Origin: Paralichthys olivaceus
Lineage: Eukaryota > Chordata > Actinopteri > Pleuronectiformes > Paralichthyidae
Reading direction: 5' to 3'
Assembly: GCF_024713975.1 (NCBI RefSeq)
Contig: NC_091107.1
Coordinates: 14,497,501 to 14,561,500 of the forward strand
DNA: 64,000 bases
A program made the translations under genes and the position numbers. The notes beneath the pieces were generated by a model, which saw nothing but the letters and a program-made list of their open reading frames with translations, made no database searches and was not told where the DNA came from. Position 1 is the first letter of the stretch, and each line of letters opens with the position of its first letter. Shown here in pieces: positions 31,170 through 54,060 of the stretch.

Positions 31170-31185
31170 TTCGAGGAAATCGAAA
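31170..31185. promoter_or_regulatory. Overlapping GAS and ISRE motifs in il18bp promoter
   Basis: TTCGAGGAA (GAS, TTCNNNGAA) overlaps GAAATCGAAA (IRF/ISRE core, GAAANNGAAA). The pair sits about 185 bp upstream of the ATG. Human IL18BP is known to be induced by interferon-gamma through IRF1/ISRE elements, so the arrangement makes sense for this gene. Confidence 0.55.
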
Positions 31186-31189
31186 AAGT

Positions 31190-32655
31190 ATTTTGACTGA
31201 ATCCTACTTCTCAGGTCATCAGTAGAAAAGTAATCGGGTTTAAAATGGTGGAACTACCAACGTCAATGATGTGCAGATAATACATACACACAAATCTCAA
31301 CCATTTGACATTTATTAACCCATCTTGATCAAAACATGAACAATAAAACAACATGATCAGGTTGGCCGTGTTGTACACAAACCTCGAATCAATCAGATCA
31401 CATAAAAATAAGACTGGCACCATCGGCAGTCACTGAGATAAAGGATCATTCCAGGATGTTTTCTCTCCTCATCATCCTCAACAGATGTTGTTTAAACAAT
31501 TAATGGTTAATGTTCAGTTACTAGCTGGTATTTTAGCTTTGGTTTGTGCTAATTTCTGATTTGAAAATACATAAAAATATCTTCTCACCTTTCGCAGTAG
31601 CTACCCATGCAAATTAATTCTGTTTTTATCCAGACGGGCTTTCTGCTGCAAAACCCAAAATAATGGAGGTGGATTAAATGTACTCATTAAAACCAACATT
31701 ATAAGATTTTAATTAAATGTAAAAGAAATATGTCTTACCTGAAACTTAAAATAATCCACAGAATTTATCTGACAGAGATGCATGAATTAGAAGTATCAGC
31801 AGGAATAGATACACAGCTGAGTAAGGAAATGTTTTTTGTACATTTCTAAATTTATTTTTATAATGCAAGTTAACCAATACTTAAATAGTCAATTTTACTT
31901 TGTTTGGATATTCCTCTGATTCAAATACTAAATTAATGAAACATGGAGATATTTCACAAAGAGTCAAAGCAGAGACAATTGTGTCAATAATGAGTGTCCA
32001 TGAAGACAATCAGGACATTTTAAAATCCTGTCATGAAAAACTCTGGATGAGAAACCTTATGATTCACGCTTTTTGCTCATGATGACAAGGCTAAAAGTCA
32101 CATGGTCCATTACCGTCAGCAATTAGAAAACTCAACTGCCAGGTCAAAGTGTAGAATCAGTCCAGGACAAACAGTTTTATCTGAGCAATTAACTTTAACC
32201 ACAGGTTTCACAGCTAAAGAGGAAGTCTGAGTACTGAAGAGGCAAAGGGAGCAATGATTTAAACTATTTCGGTAAAGTATTTATTTCTCATGTGATCAAC
32301 ATGAGGAAGAAAAAAACCAGCATGATCCTTTAACTATTAACACACACTTAAGACAGATTAAAAACCTCTCTAATGATTTCGAAAAACCGCTTTACTAGAC
32401 TGTAATATGCACAAACCAATTATTAAGGTGTAACGCTGGTGTAAAGCAAATCTTGGGAGACACAGACATCAAATTTCAAATTGCTAATAAAATTCAAATA
32501 ATCCGTAAACGCAGACAATGTGCCTATAAATACATACAAAAAAAGTATAGACACTTTTTATTGTTGTTTTTAGTTCAATGTTAGGCCCACAGTCTTTTCG
32601 AGCCAGTGCACATCTTCTATGTGTTGCGTGTATGTCCTTTTCTGACAGTCACAGG
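31190..32655. other. il18bp upstream and rnf121 3' UTR region
   Basis: AT-rich sequence between two tandem minus-strand genes. Part of it must be the rnf121 3' UTR. No further gene or recognisable repeat is seen. Confidence 0.45.
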
Positions 32656-39226
<6,571 letters not shown>

Positions 39227-39899
39227 CGTCGGAGTGCTGCTTCACCCTTCTGCGGCCATTAGCATTAGCGTCAAACCGGTACTGTTTGGCTCGCTTCCCT
39301 GCCCTTTCAAAATAAAGTTCGGAGGTAATGTAGGTCAAATATTGAGCCTGTGACAGAATGAGTTCATCGCAGGATGTTTGAAGTCATTTGTTTATGACAA
39401 CAAAAAAACAGTCCGAGAAAGTGTGTTGGGACATTTCCACACAACATGCTTGTGAGGATGTAAAACAGGAAAATGATGAATGACACTGATGGAAGAAGTA
39501 CTCCGATCTTTTACTAAACACAACAATACAACAGTGTGAAAATACGCACATAAAAGTACAGTACGATTTATTGATCAATGGTCTTTATTTTATCATATAT
39601 TTTAAAGGTATGAATATAATGTTACAGCTGGTAAACAAAAGAAAACGTAGGATACTGCCAGGTAGTTTAATCTATAGTAATAAATCATAAATATATGTAA
39701 ACATATGAATAAATGTAGTAAATACACTATGTACAATAATGGTACGTGAAATGAAATGCAGAGCATGAAATAGAAGCAAAAAACATTTTATCCGCTCGCA
39801 TTATTCAGTGTTCTGAATCACTTGGGATACCGATTTTTAAAATCACTCAATAATTCAAAAACTAAAATCTTCCTATTGCCTGTAATGGAAAATCATTAT

Positions 39900-40005
39900 G
39901 TACAAATCATCATACATTCTGCTGCCATTGTGAAGCATCTTCTTGTGTGATTTTGAAAAGTTATCTTTAAATAAAGTTTAAAATTATTATTATTATTATT
40001 GTTTT
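39900..40005 (+). repeat. Retroposon tail with (ATT)n
   Basis: GTGAAGCATCTTCTTGTGTG, then GAAAAGTTATCTTTAAATAAAG, and ATTATTATTATT resemble the 3' end type also seen at 10640-10735. It lies between rnf121 and rrm1. Confidence 0.4.
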
Positions 40006-40394
40006 TCTCCTACTTTTCTCCTAACATATTTCCATTTATGATTTACTTTTCTCAAATGTGCAACTCTATCTTTCTGAAGTGGCACTAAAACCGATGATTT
40101 ATTATGATTGTATTACTTTAACATCCACAGATATTTATATTCTACACTTTGTGTATTTCATTGATTTCAAATGCATTACTGTAACTATCTGCCACAGCTT
40201 CTCTTGTGATGACAATAACACATGTGGATGTAAGTTATAAACTGCACCACAAACAGTATAAGAAGCTCAGTCCTGTTGCGGAACCGAAACACAATGATTA
40301 TATTTGACAACAGAAGCAGCTGTTAGGAAGCAGCCCGCCAGATTTGGACCGGAAAAGAGACCGGAGGTTGGACATGTCTCAAGCGCTGGCTCGT

Positions 40395-40482
40395 GATTGG
40401 CTCACAGGTCTGCGGGGCTGTCCTGTGATTGGCTGAGCCGCTGACACAAAGCAGTGTAACTGGCTGGAGGCTCGTTGGCGCC
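40395..40482. promoter_or_regulatory. rrm1 proximal promoter: two inverted CCAAT boxes and an E2F-like site
   Basis: GATTGG occurs at 40395-40400 and 40428-40433, 33 bp apart (three helical turns), as in NF-Y-driven cell-cycle promoters. TTGGCGCC at 40475-40482 fits an E2F half-consensus. All lie 125-215 bp upstream of the rrm1 ATG and there is no TATA box. Confidence 0.5.
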
Positions 40483-40607
40483 TCAGTTTGAGATCCAGCT
40501 CCGTTCCTCGACGGTTCTTACGGTGTCATAACCCGCGGAAAACCAGCTCATTCACCTGTTTCCAGAGAAAAACACACCGTGTGACCACAAGCCGCTCTGC
40601 TGCCACC

Positions 40608-43600
40608 ATGCACGTCATTAAACGAGGTATTGTCACTCATTTTACTGCTTTTCTGGTGAAATCATACACGATTGTGCGGGAGGTGTGCAGACAAATTACT
40701 AAAACGCATCTGGGCTCTGATCAAAGTGAAGGGTGTGAAGAAGTGTAAGACTTCATGTGGACTTCAGCTCAGTTTCACTCATTTAAAATGTGTGTTCTGT
40801 TGTTTGTTTGCGCGGCGCGTTTACGACGAGACAAACAAAGAAGTAGGACACATACTTGCTGTACATACTTGTTTTATCTCTTTTTGAAATACTATAATAA
40901 CCTGCAGCACAGCAGAGACTTTCACATCTCGTCTTCCCTGTGCATTTGTATCAAATTCAACTTTTTCACACGCTTCGCTGCAGCAGTGATGTGACAGAGG
41001 AGGCTTGTCATCAGCAGTGACAGGTCTTGTTATGGCGCGAAGCAGCGGAGGGGTTTCCTTTTGTTGCCATGATAACTGTCAGACAGGTGTTCAGTGGGGC
41101 TGTGGGATGTGTTCACAGCTGCCACCGTAACCAGCAATGTTCACCAGGCTTCACCATGTCTCATAAGAGGAACACAATGCTGTTGTTTGGGTTTCAGATG
41201 GTCGCCAGGAGGGAGTCACCTTTGATAAAATCACCTCTCGTATTCAGAAGCTTTGCTATGGACTCAACTCTGACTTTGTGGACCCTGTAAGTTCCAAACA
41301 CTTTAAAATGCTATATGCTGTACATATATGTGTGTGTGTGTGTATACATACATACATATATGAATGTATAGAAATGGGTATAAATGTAAATAAACAGTAA
41401 CATACTAAATAACAGTATATGCTGTTTAGTATAACTATATAAAGATGTATATATATTCATAAATAGATCTGCGTATATTCATGAATATATATATATGGCT
41501 GCTATATATTCACAATAGAACAATGTGATATAAATATAAAATCGTATGCAAGTAGCCTATATATTTACACACACACATATATATGCAAGTAAAATTAAAT
41601 TATTCAAGTTGAATTTTCACAATAGGAGGTACACATGAGGAAACCCTTTGTCTCTGCTCCTGCAGACCCAGATTACCATGAGGGTGATCCAGGGTCTTTA
41701 CAGCGGAGTCACCACCGTGGAGCTGGACACCCTGGCAGCAGAGACCGCCGCCACCCTCACCACTAAACACCCTGACTACGCAATCCTGGCCGCACGAATA
41801 GCTGTGTCAAACCTGCACAAGGAGACCAAGAAAGTGTTCAGTGGTGAGTAAAAGTGTTACGCTAGCATTGACAGAAGTACTGCTTGATGACAAACTGAGT
41901 GGTTTGTGTGATTACAATTGCATTTAAATAAATAACACCAGCGATGCCTTACAATGAGGCCCTGTGGTGCAACATTTCTGGCAAATGACACATTGTGGTG
42001 GAAGGTTGCACAGTGTTTTTTTTCCCCTCAGGAAAATGCCTATTCTGGGCAGTAAGCCACCCATATCATGACACATCTAATCTTGCCCATGACTTTACTT
42101 AGAAGATGACAGCCATTTATGCATGGTGTTTGCTGTGAGAATTCATTTTAATCTTTTCTTTAAAATTTAATTAAGTTTTGGTTTAATTTCAATACAATGT
42201 AAATGTTTTAATATGTTAGAAGGTGTGTTTTTTTGTCTTTTGCTATAAAACAGTGCAGGAAACCCTGTCTTGATTCATTGTACACTATAAAAGTGATGAA
42301 ATCATTACTATTTTTACACTTTCTTTCCCTTTTCTCTTTTGCAGATGTGATGGAAGACCTGTACAACTATGTCAACCCATTAAATAGACGCCATTCTCCC
42401 ATGATCTCCAAGGAGACACTCGACATTGTCCTTGACAACAAGAATGTACGTCACCGTTGACGATATATTTGATCATGTTTTGTTTTATTCTTGAATTAAG
42501 TTTTGCATTTCTTAACATAATTTCCACATTTTTTCTTTGCAGCGCCTCAACTCAGCCATCATTTTCGACAGAGACTTCACTTACAATTTCTTTGGATTTA
42601 AGGTAATTACAAATTTTCACTAGTCATACATTAAACATCTCACTCAGATGACTTTGGCATATGAATCTTACTTGTTCTTTTTCTCTTATAGACTCTTGAG
42701 AGGTCATATTTGTTGAAGATCAATGGCAAAGGTGTGAGTCGATTTTTTTTTTTTTTCTTGCTACAACTCCAGAAGCTTATCTTTTGTTGTTTAGATTTGT
42801 TAAGATGAGTCAGTTGTGTGTTTGATTGGTAATTAAGTTCTCTCCCTGCAGTTGCTGAGAGACCCCAGCACATGCTAATGAGAGTGGCCGTCGGGATTCA
42901 TAAAGGAGACATCGATGCAGCCATTGAGACATACAACTTGCTGTCAGAAAAGTGGTTCACCCACGCCTCACCTACACTGTTCAATGCTGGCACCAACAGA
43001 CCACAGCTGTCCAGGTAAATAAAGAAAAATGTTGCTCTGAACAAATTTAACCAAAATGTCTGAAAGTTGATTTTTGTTACTAATACTTGTTTCTTTTTTT
43101 GCAGTTGTTTCCTGCTAGCCATGAAGGATGACAGCATAGATGGTATTTACGACACACTGAAGCAGTGCGCTCTCATCTCCAAATCAGCTGGAGGCATTGG
43201 ATTGGCAGTCAGCTGTATCCGAGCAACAGGCAGCTACATTGCTGGGGTGAGAAAAATAAACATTGCAAAATATTGTATTAACAGAGGAGCTTAAATTTAA
43301 TATGATTTAAACTGGTGTGTGTTTTTCAGACAAATGGCAACTCCAACGGGCTTGTTCCCATGCTTCGAGTGTACAACAACACGGCACGTTACGTCGACCA
43401 GGGAGGCAACAAGGTAAGATCAGAGATTTACACACAAATGTTGTTGACGTTGTTACTGGAGAGAAGCATTTTTTTGGGTGTATTTTCAGTATATTTTTGG
43501 GGCTTTTATGGCCTCTAATTTTTGAAAGGAAGGAGAGCAAGCTGTGAGGGGGGGACAGAAAGAGAGTGGGGGACGACATGCAGCATAGGGCCACGGGTTG

Positions 43601-46489
43601 GAACCGAACCCGGGCCACTGCGGTTGAGGCACTCCCTCGTTGGGACAGCGGCATTTTTTAATCACCCTACTCTTTGTGTTTGCCCATTCAGAGACCCGGG
43701 GCCTTCGCCGTGTACCTGGAGCCCTGGCATTTCGACGTGTTTGAGTTCTTAGAGTTGAAGAAGAACACAGGTAAAGAGGAGCAGAGGGCCAGAGACCTGT
43801 TCTTTGCCATGTGGATCCCAGACCTCTTCATGAAACGAGTGGAAAGCAATCGGGTGAATATTGGAAGCATTTACTGCCCTAACTTAAATCCTGCATATGT
43901 ATCGATCGTAGTAGTCAACATTCTACTTCATGTTTCCTAAGTCTTATCGGTCTGCTGATATCCTTGTAGGACTGGTCTCTGATGTGCCCCAGTGAATGTC
44001 CTGGGTTGGAGGAGTGCTGGGGAGAGAAGTTCGAGGAGCTCTACACAAGGTGAATTGGAACCACCAAACCTCATTCTCAACAAAGGACTCATTTCCCAGC
44101 ATTAACTTGTCTCATGATTGTCCTCAGATACGAGAAGGAGGGCAGGGCTAAGCGTGTGGTGAAGGCTCAGCAGCTGTGGCATGCCATCATCGAGTCACAG
44201 ACAGAAACGGGAACACCATACATGCTCTACAAGGACGCCTGCAACAGGAAGAGCAACCAGCAGAATCTGGGCACCATCAAATCCAGCAATCTGTGCACAG
44301 AGATAGTGGAGTACACAAGCAAAGATGAGGTGAGGGGGTGAAGATATCATACTGGTACCAAGTCAAGAAGAACCAGTATGGTTTTTGGGGAGGGTCAATG
44401 TCGATATATTTGCCGTTGCTTATATTTGAAAAAAAAAAAGTAATTATTTTCTAAAGGCTTATTTATACTGACTTTATGTATGAAAGAAACAATGTAAGCA
44501 TCATTTCTCACCTTTACGTGAGCATGGTTGTTAAACAAAGCATCCACTGGAGGGCAGTGCAGTGTGGAGAGTCAACTGACACAACAACATATATGGCAAT
44601 AATGGAGATTTTGTCATAGTGTACCTCTTAAGAAAGAGATGTCTGTTTCCTACCAACTCACTAAGTCTCTTTAAAAAGTCCTGCCCTTGTTGAAACTTCC
44701 TCTTTTTGTTTCTCGTGAACTATAACATGTCAGTCCAGCTCCTTCTGTAAGCTTCATTTGAGCAGCAACATTATTTTGTCAGTTTTTCTTTAAAAAATCA
44801 ATTTGTTCTTTCTTCAGGTTGCCGTGTGTAACCTGGCATCCATTGCACTCAACATGTACGTCACCCCAGAGAGAACATTCGACTTCAAAAAACTTGCTTC
44901 CGTCACCAAAGTCATCGTTAAAAACCTGAACAAGATTATTGACATCAACTACTACCCAGTGCCTGAGGTAAGCTCCCTTGTCTCGTGTTGCATCTTGATC
45001 GACCGTGCAGCCCAGCCGTGTGTGCTCAGTCTTAACAAACGGACCCTCTGTCCTGCCTTACAGGCTGAAAGGTCCAACAGGCGTCACAGGCCAATTGGAA
45101 TCGGTGTGCAGGGTCTGGCTGATGCCTTCATCCTTATGCGTTATCCGTTTGAAAGCCAAGAGGCCCAGCTACTCAACATTCAGATCTTTGAGACCATCTA
45201 CTACGCTGCCCTGGAGGCCAGCTGTGAGCTCGCAGAGGAGTTTGGCACTTATGAAACCTACGCCGGCTCTCCTGTCAGCAAGGGAGTGAGTAGCTTTCAC
45301 GATGTCTCAAATCCAACATGTGGTAGAGCTTCTTCGTTTTGGCTCAGGTTGTAATTGTCTTCTTTCTTGTTCCTTTGTTTTCTAGATTCTTCAGTATGAC
45401 ATGTGGGATAGAGTCCCAACAGATTTATTGGACTGGAAGGCATTGAAGGAGAAAATCGCTAAGTAAGTTTTCCTGAGTGTCCTCATTGTTCTCGATGTCT
45501 CTCATGTCATATGTGCTGTATGTTGAGATCATAGCTCATCTCTGACTTGCAACCCCCCTTGTTCCTGTGTGTCCACAGGCACGGCATTAGGAACAGTCTG
45601 CTCTTGGCCCCCATGCCTACAGCTTCCACTGCCCAGATCCTGGGCAACAATGAGTCTATTGAGCCGTACACCAGCAACATCTACACCCGCAGGGTTCTTT
45701 CTGGAGAGTTTCAGGTCAGCACTGAATCCATCCGCTGCTTTCAGCCTCTAAAGTCATGTGTCATAGAGGGGGGAGTTGCTGAGTGTCATTTCTGCATCTC
45801 CTATAGATTGTGAATCCTCACCTGCTGAAGGACCTCACAGAAAGAGGACTGTGGAGTGACGTAATGAAGAACCAGCTGATTGCTCAGAACGGCTCCATCC
45901 AGGTAATAAAACCGTATCTAATTATATAATTCATATCACTCTTATACATGTTCTAATGTTTCAAGCCTAAGCAAGTTATTTTATGTCTGACTTGTCCACA
46001 GGACATTGAAGAGATCCCTGATGATCTGAAGCAGCTCTATAAAACTGTGTGGGAAGTCTCCCAAAAAACCATCCTCAAGATGGCAGCAGACCGTGGTGCC
46101 TACATTGACCAGAGCCAGTCGCTTAACATCCACATTGCTGAGCCAAACTATGGCAAACTGACCAGCATGCACTTTTACGGTTGGAAGTTGGTAAGTCAGG
46201 CCTGAGGGGATGCAGGCTTGATGAATGATGAGTCACAGGGCCAAGAACAAACATCTTTAACCTTATATTCCTGTCTCTGCAGGGCCTGAAAACCGGCATG
46301 TATTACCTGCGGACGAAGCCCGCTGCCAACCCCATTCAGTTCACCCTGAACAAGGAGAAATTAAAGGAGGCTCAACCAGCCAAGAGTACGGAAGAGGAGG
46401 AGGCGGCGAAGGAGGCCAAGGAGCGCAACACCGCTGCTATGGTGTGTTCGTTAGCAAACAGAGACGAATGTCTGATGTGCGGCTCCTAA
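40608..46489 (+). CDS. rrm1: Ribonucleoside-diphosphate reductase large subunit
   Basis: Nineteen exons join in phase to 798 aa (human 792): 40608-40626, 41198-41286, 41666-41843, 42345-42445, 42543-42602, 42692-42731, 42852-43014, 43105-43246, 43330-43413, 43692-43853, 43970-44049, 44128-44329, 44818-44967, 45064-45285, 45386-45462, 45579-45714, 45807-45902, 46002-46190, 46283-46489. The enzyme reduces NDPs to dNDPs with the small subunit. Numbering keeps the human catalytic residues: Cys218 (SSCFL), Asn427/Cys429/Glu431 (SNLCTEIVE), Cys444, and the radical-transfer pair Tyr737-Tyr738 (GMYYLRT). The N-terminal ATP-cone allosteric domain is intact. The C-terminal redox pair is CLMC near the end. 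The extra six residues fall in the flexible E/A/K-rich linker before it. A good Kozak (CCACCATGC) marks the start. Confidence 0.97.
41310..41600. repeat. AT/GT-rich simple repeat tract in rrm1 intron 2
   Basis: Interrupted TATATA, TGTGTG, TACATACATACATA and ATATATATATA segments. No gene is present. Confidence 0.6.
43530..43660 (-). repeat. tRNA-derived SINE copy in rrm1 intron 9
   Basis: Read on the minus strand it has a B-box-like GGTTCGGTTCC, followed by GCATGTCGTCCCCCACTCTC and a tail with AGGCCATAAAAGCCCC. Order and wording parallel the plus-strand copy at 8195-8375. Confidence 0.65.
44544..44557 (+). promoter_or_regulatory. CTCF-like motif in rrm1 intron 12
   Basis: CCACTGGAGGGCAG is close to the CTCF core (G in place of the usual A at position six). 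Single motif, binding unproven. Confidence 0.35.
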
Positions 46490-46767
46490 GAGAAGTGTTC
46501 ACTCATCCAGCCACACTCCCATTTAAAAATCCTTTTTTATTTGTATATGATGCCATAATAACATGTGTTTTACATATGCCACTGTCTTCATCACACATAT
46601 TTACAGTTTATATTTAATATGTGCTGGTTTTTCATCGTGAGGTGTATGTTGTATGTACAGAATCAACAGGTTGCATTGAGGTGATGAACTGGTCACCCTT
46701 GTTTTTTATATAGCTTTATAGTATATGGGTCACAATAATGAACTGCCTGGTGGTCTGTGTTTGGAAA

Positions 46768-46773
46768 AATAAA
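46768..46773 (+). terminator. rrm1 poly(A) signal AATAAA
   Basis: Canonical AATAAA 279 nt after the stop codon, followed by TTTTGTTTTGTT as a GU/U-rich downstream element. It implies a 3' UTR of about 300 nt. Confidence 0.7.
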
Positions 46774-46794
46774 TTTTGTTTTGTTATATTACGA

Positions 46795-48588
46795 TGTTAA
46801 TCTAAGTCTCATTATTAAATTGGCCAAAATATAATTTATCTGTCAGAATCAAAGTATTTATACATCCATCCATCATCTATACCGCTTATTCTGTATGTAT
46901 ATATTCTTAATGTTATTATGCATGTATAGACGTACATTTATTTTACCAATAACTATCGTTAAAAAAAAAAATCTACATAGATAATTTGCTAACTAAGGCT
47001 GGTGCTGATCTGTATTTCTTTTATTCGGAAATAAGAGGCAGGGAAGTGTCTTTCTCCAGGGACATTCTAACAACTGCTATAACAGGATAGTGAGTGATCT
47101 GATGGTGATACAACATGCCACTACAATATGGACAAAATTTGGTCGATGGTTTGCGTTGGTGTGTGTTTCAACTCAACTGGCATTTTGGGACGAAAGAACA
47201 GGCCAACAACCCTCAAAAAGAAGGTTGAAATGGTGATGACATCAGTCGTGCAATACCGCTGAGAGCCACAATGTTTTTCCAATGGAAGAGTCTGGATACA
47301 GTGTGCGCCCCGGGGGCACGAGAGACCGCAGGCCATTAAGTAAATTAACTGGTGTGTTCATGCGTGCAACCTCATGGGAGACGTGTGTGTGAAGCAAGCT
47401 GAGACCTGCACTGTCACACTATAGCACCAGGTGTTGATACACTGAGGCAATATTAATTCATAACCTCAGTCATCACAGATGCAACATTCTCCCAAAAACA
47501 GTCAGTGAGACACAGAGTCCATTTTAAAGTATTTATTTGTTTAACAAAGACACTTCACTGCTAAACCTCAATGGAACAATAGTTTATTTTCATGTGATAT
47601 CTGAACGTCATATAAAAACAAACCAGAGAGACTGACACAGAATCTTTGCTATTTAACAGTGAAGGTGTGGCAGTGAGGAGGAGAGAGGCCCAGTGTAACT
47701 GAGCAGTGCAACTACGACATGTGATGGACTGATCTGACTATTAAACTATGTTTTGCAGTTACTGTTGGTGGCTGCTTAAAATGTGAGTTTTTCCCAGTAA
47801 TAAGGCACCGAAACCCTACTTTACTTGGTACTAATGTTAATGGAGTTGAACTGGTGCATCTGCTATGAGCTAATCTCGTCAGGCTCCTGAACTTCAGGGG
47901 TGCACTGACTTTTTTTTAAGAGTTAAAACCATTGATCATTTAAAGAGGACTGGCGTCATCTCTTTCTTGGTATGTAATTACACGAGACAAGCACTATTGA
48001 CACCATAGTGGTATGAAATCTCTATTTTTATGACTAAATCTGATTGTCATATTTAGATGAGAAGGCCTGTGAAGTGAACTTTTAAGATGAAAGAAAAAGG
48101 TTTGAAGGTTTTCTGCATCAGTATCGTAACTAAGAATCCAGAAAACTACAGAGTTTAACTTTTCTTGTCACACAAGATGACAAATGTGCAGATTAGATTA
48201 TAAAATGCAAAAGATACTTCATTTGCAGATATTTAGTTTTCTAGAAACCTTTTCCAGGATCACAAGAGTTCAAGGGGAAATTTTGACGAATCTAAAACAG
48301 TCAATGAGAGGGGTTGAGGTGCAGTCAATATATTTGGTCTATAGCTGTTGAAAAACGTAGAAATAAAATCACCACCTTTAGGCCCGTCACTACGAGAGTT
48401 GAGATGAAAGAGCTTCAGGGGGAAAAAAACAAACTGCTGCTGTCTGTTGAAGTCACATATCTCCCTGCAGTCAGTGTTAATTTGTGCAGCCGAAGCACAA
48501 ACCTCTCCACAAATATTGGATAAGGTGACAAAAAAAGGCCCAACCCTGAAAAAGTCAGCCTGATCTTTGAACTGGGACGTCACTAAGG
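46795..48588. other. Convergent intergenic region / trpc2 3' UTR
   Basis: Space between the rrm1 poly(A) site and the trpc2 stop. CATCCATCCATCATCTATACCGC at 46861 is a scrap of a common fish retroposon end. TTTATT at 47583-47588 and 47532-47537 are AATAAA on the minus strand and would serve trpc2 with a 3' UTR of about 1 kb. No gene is seen. Confidence 0.45.
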
Positions 48589-54058
<5,470 letters not shown>

Positions 54059-54060
54059 CC

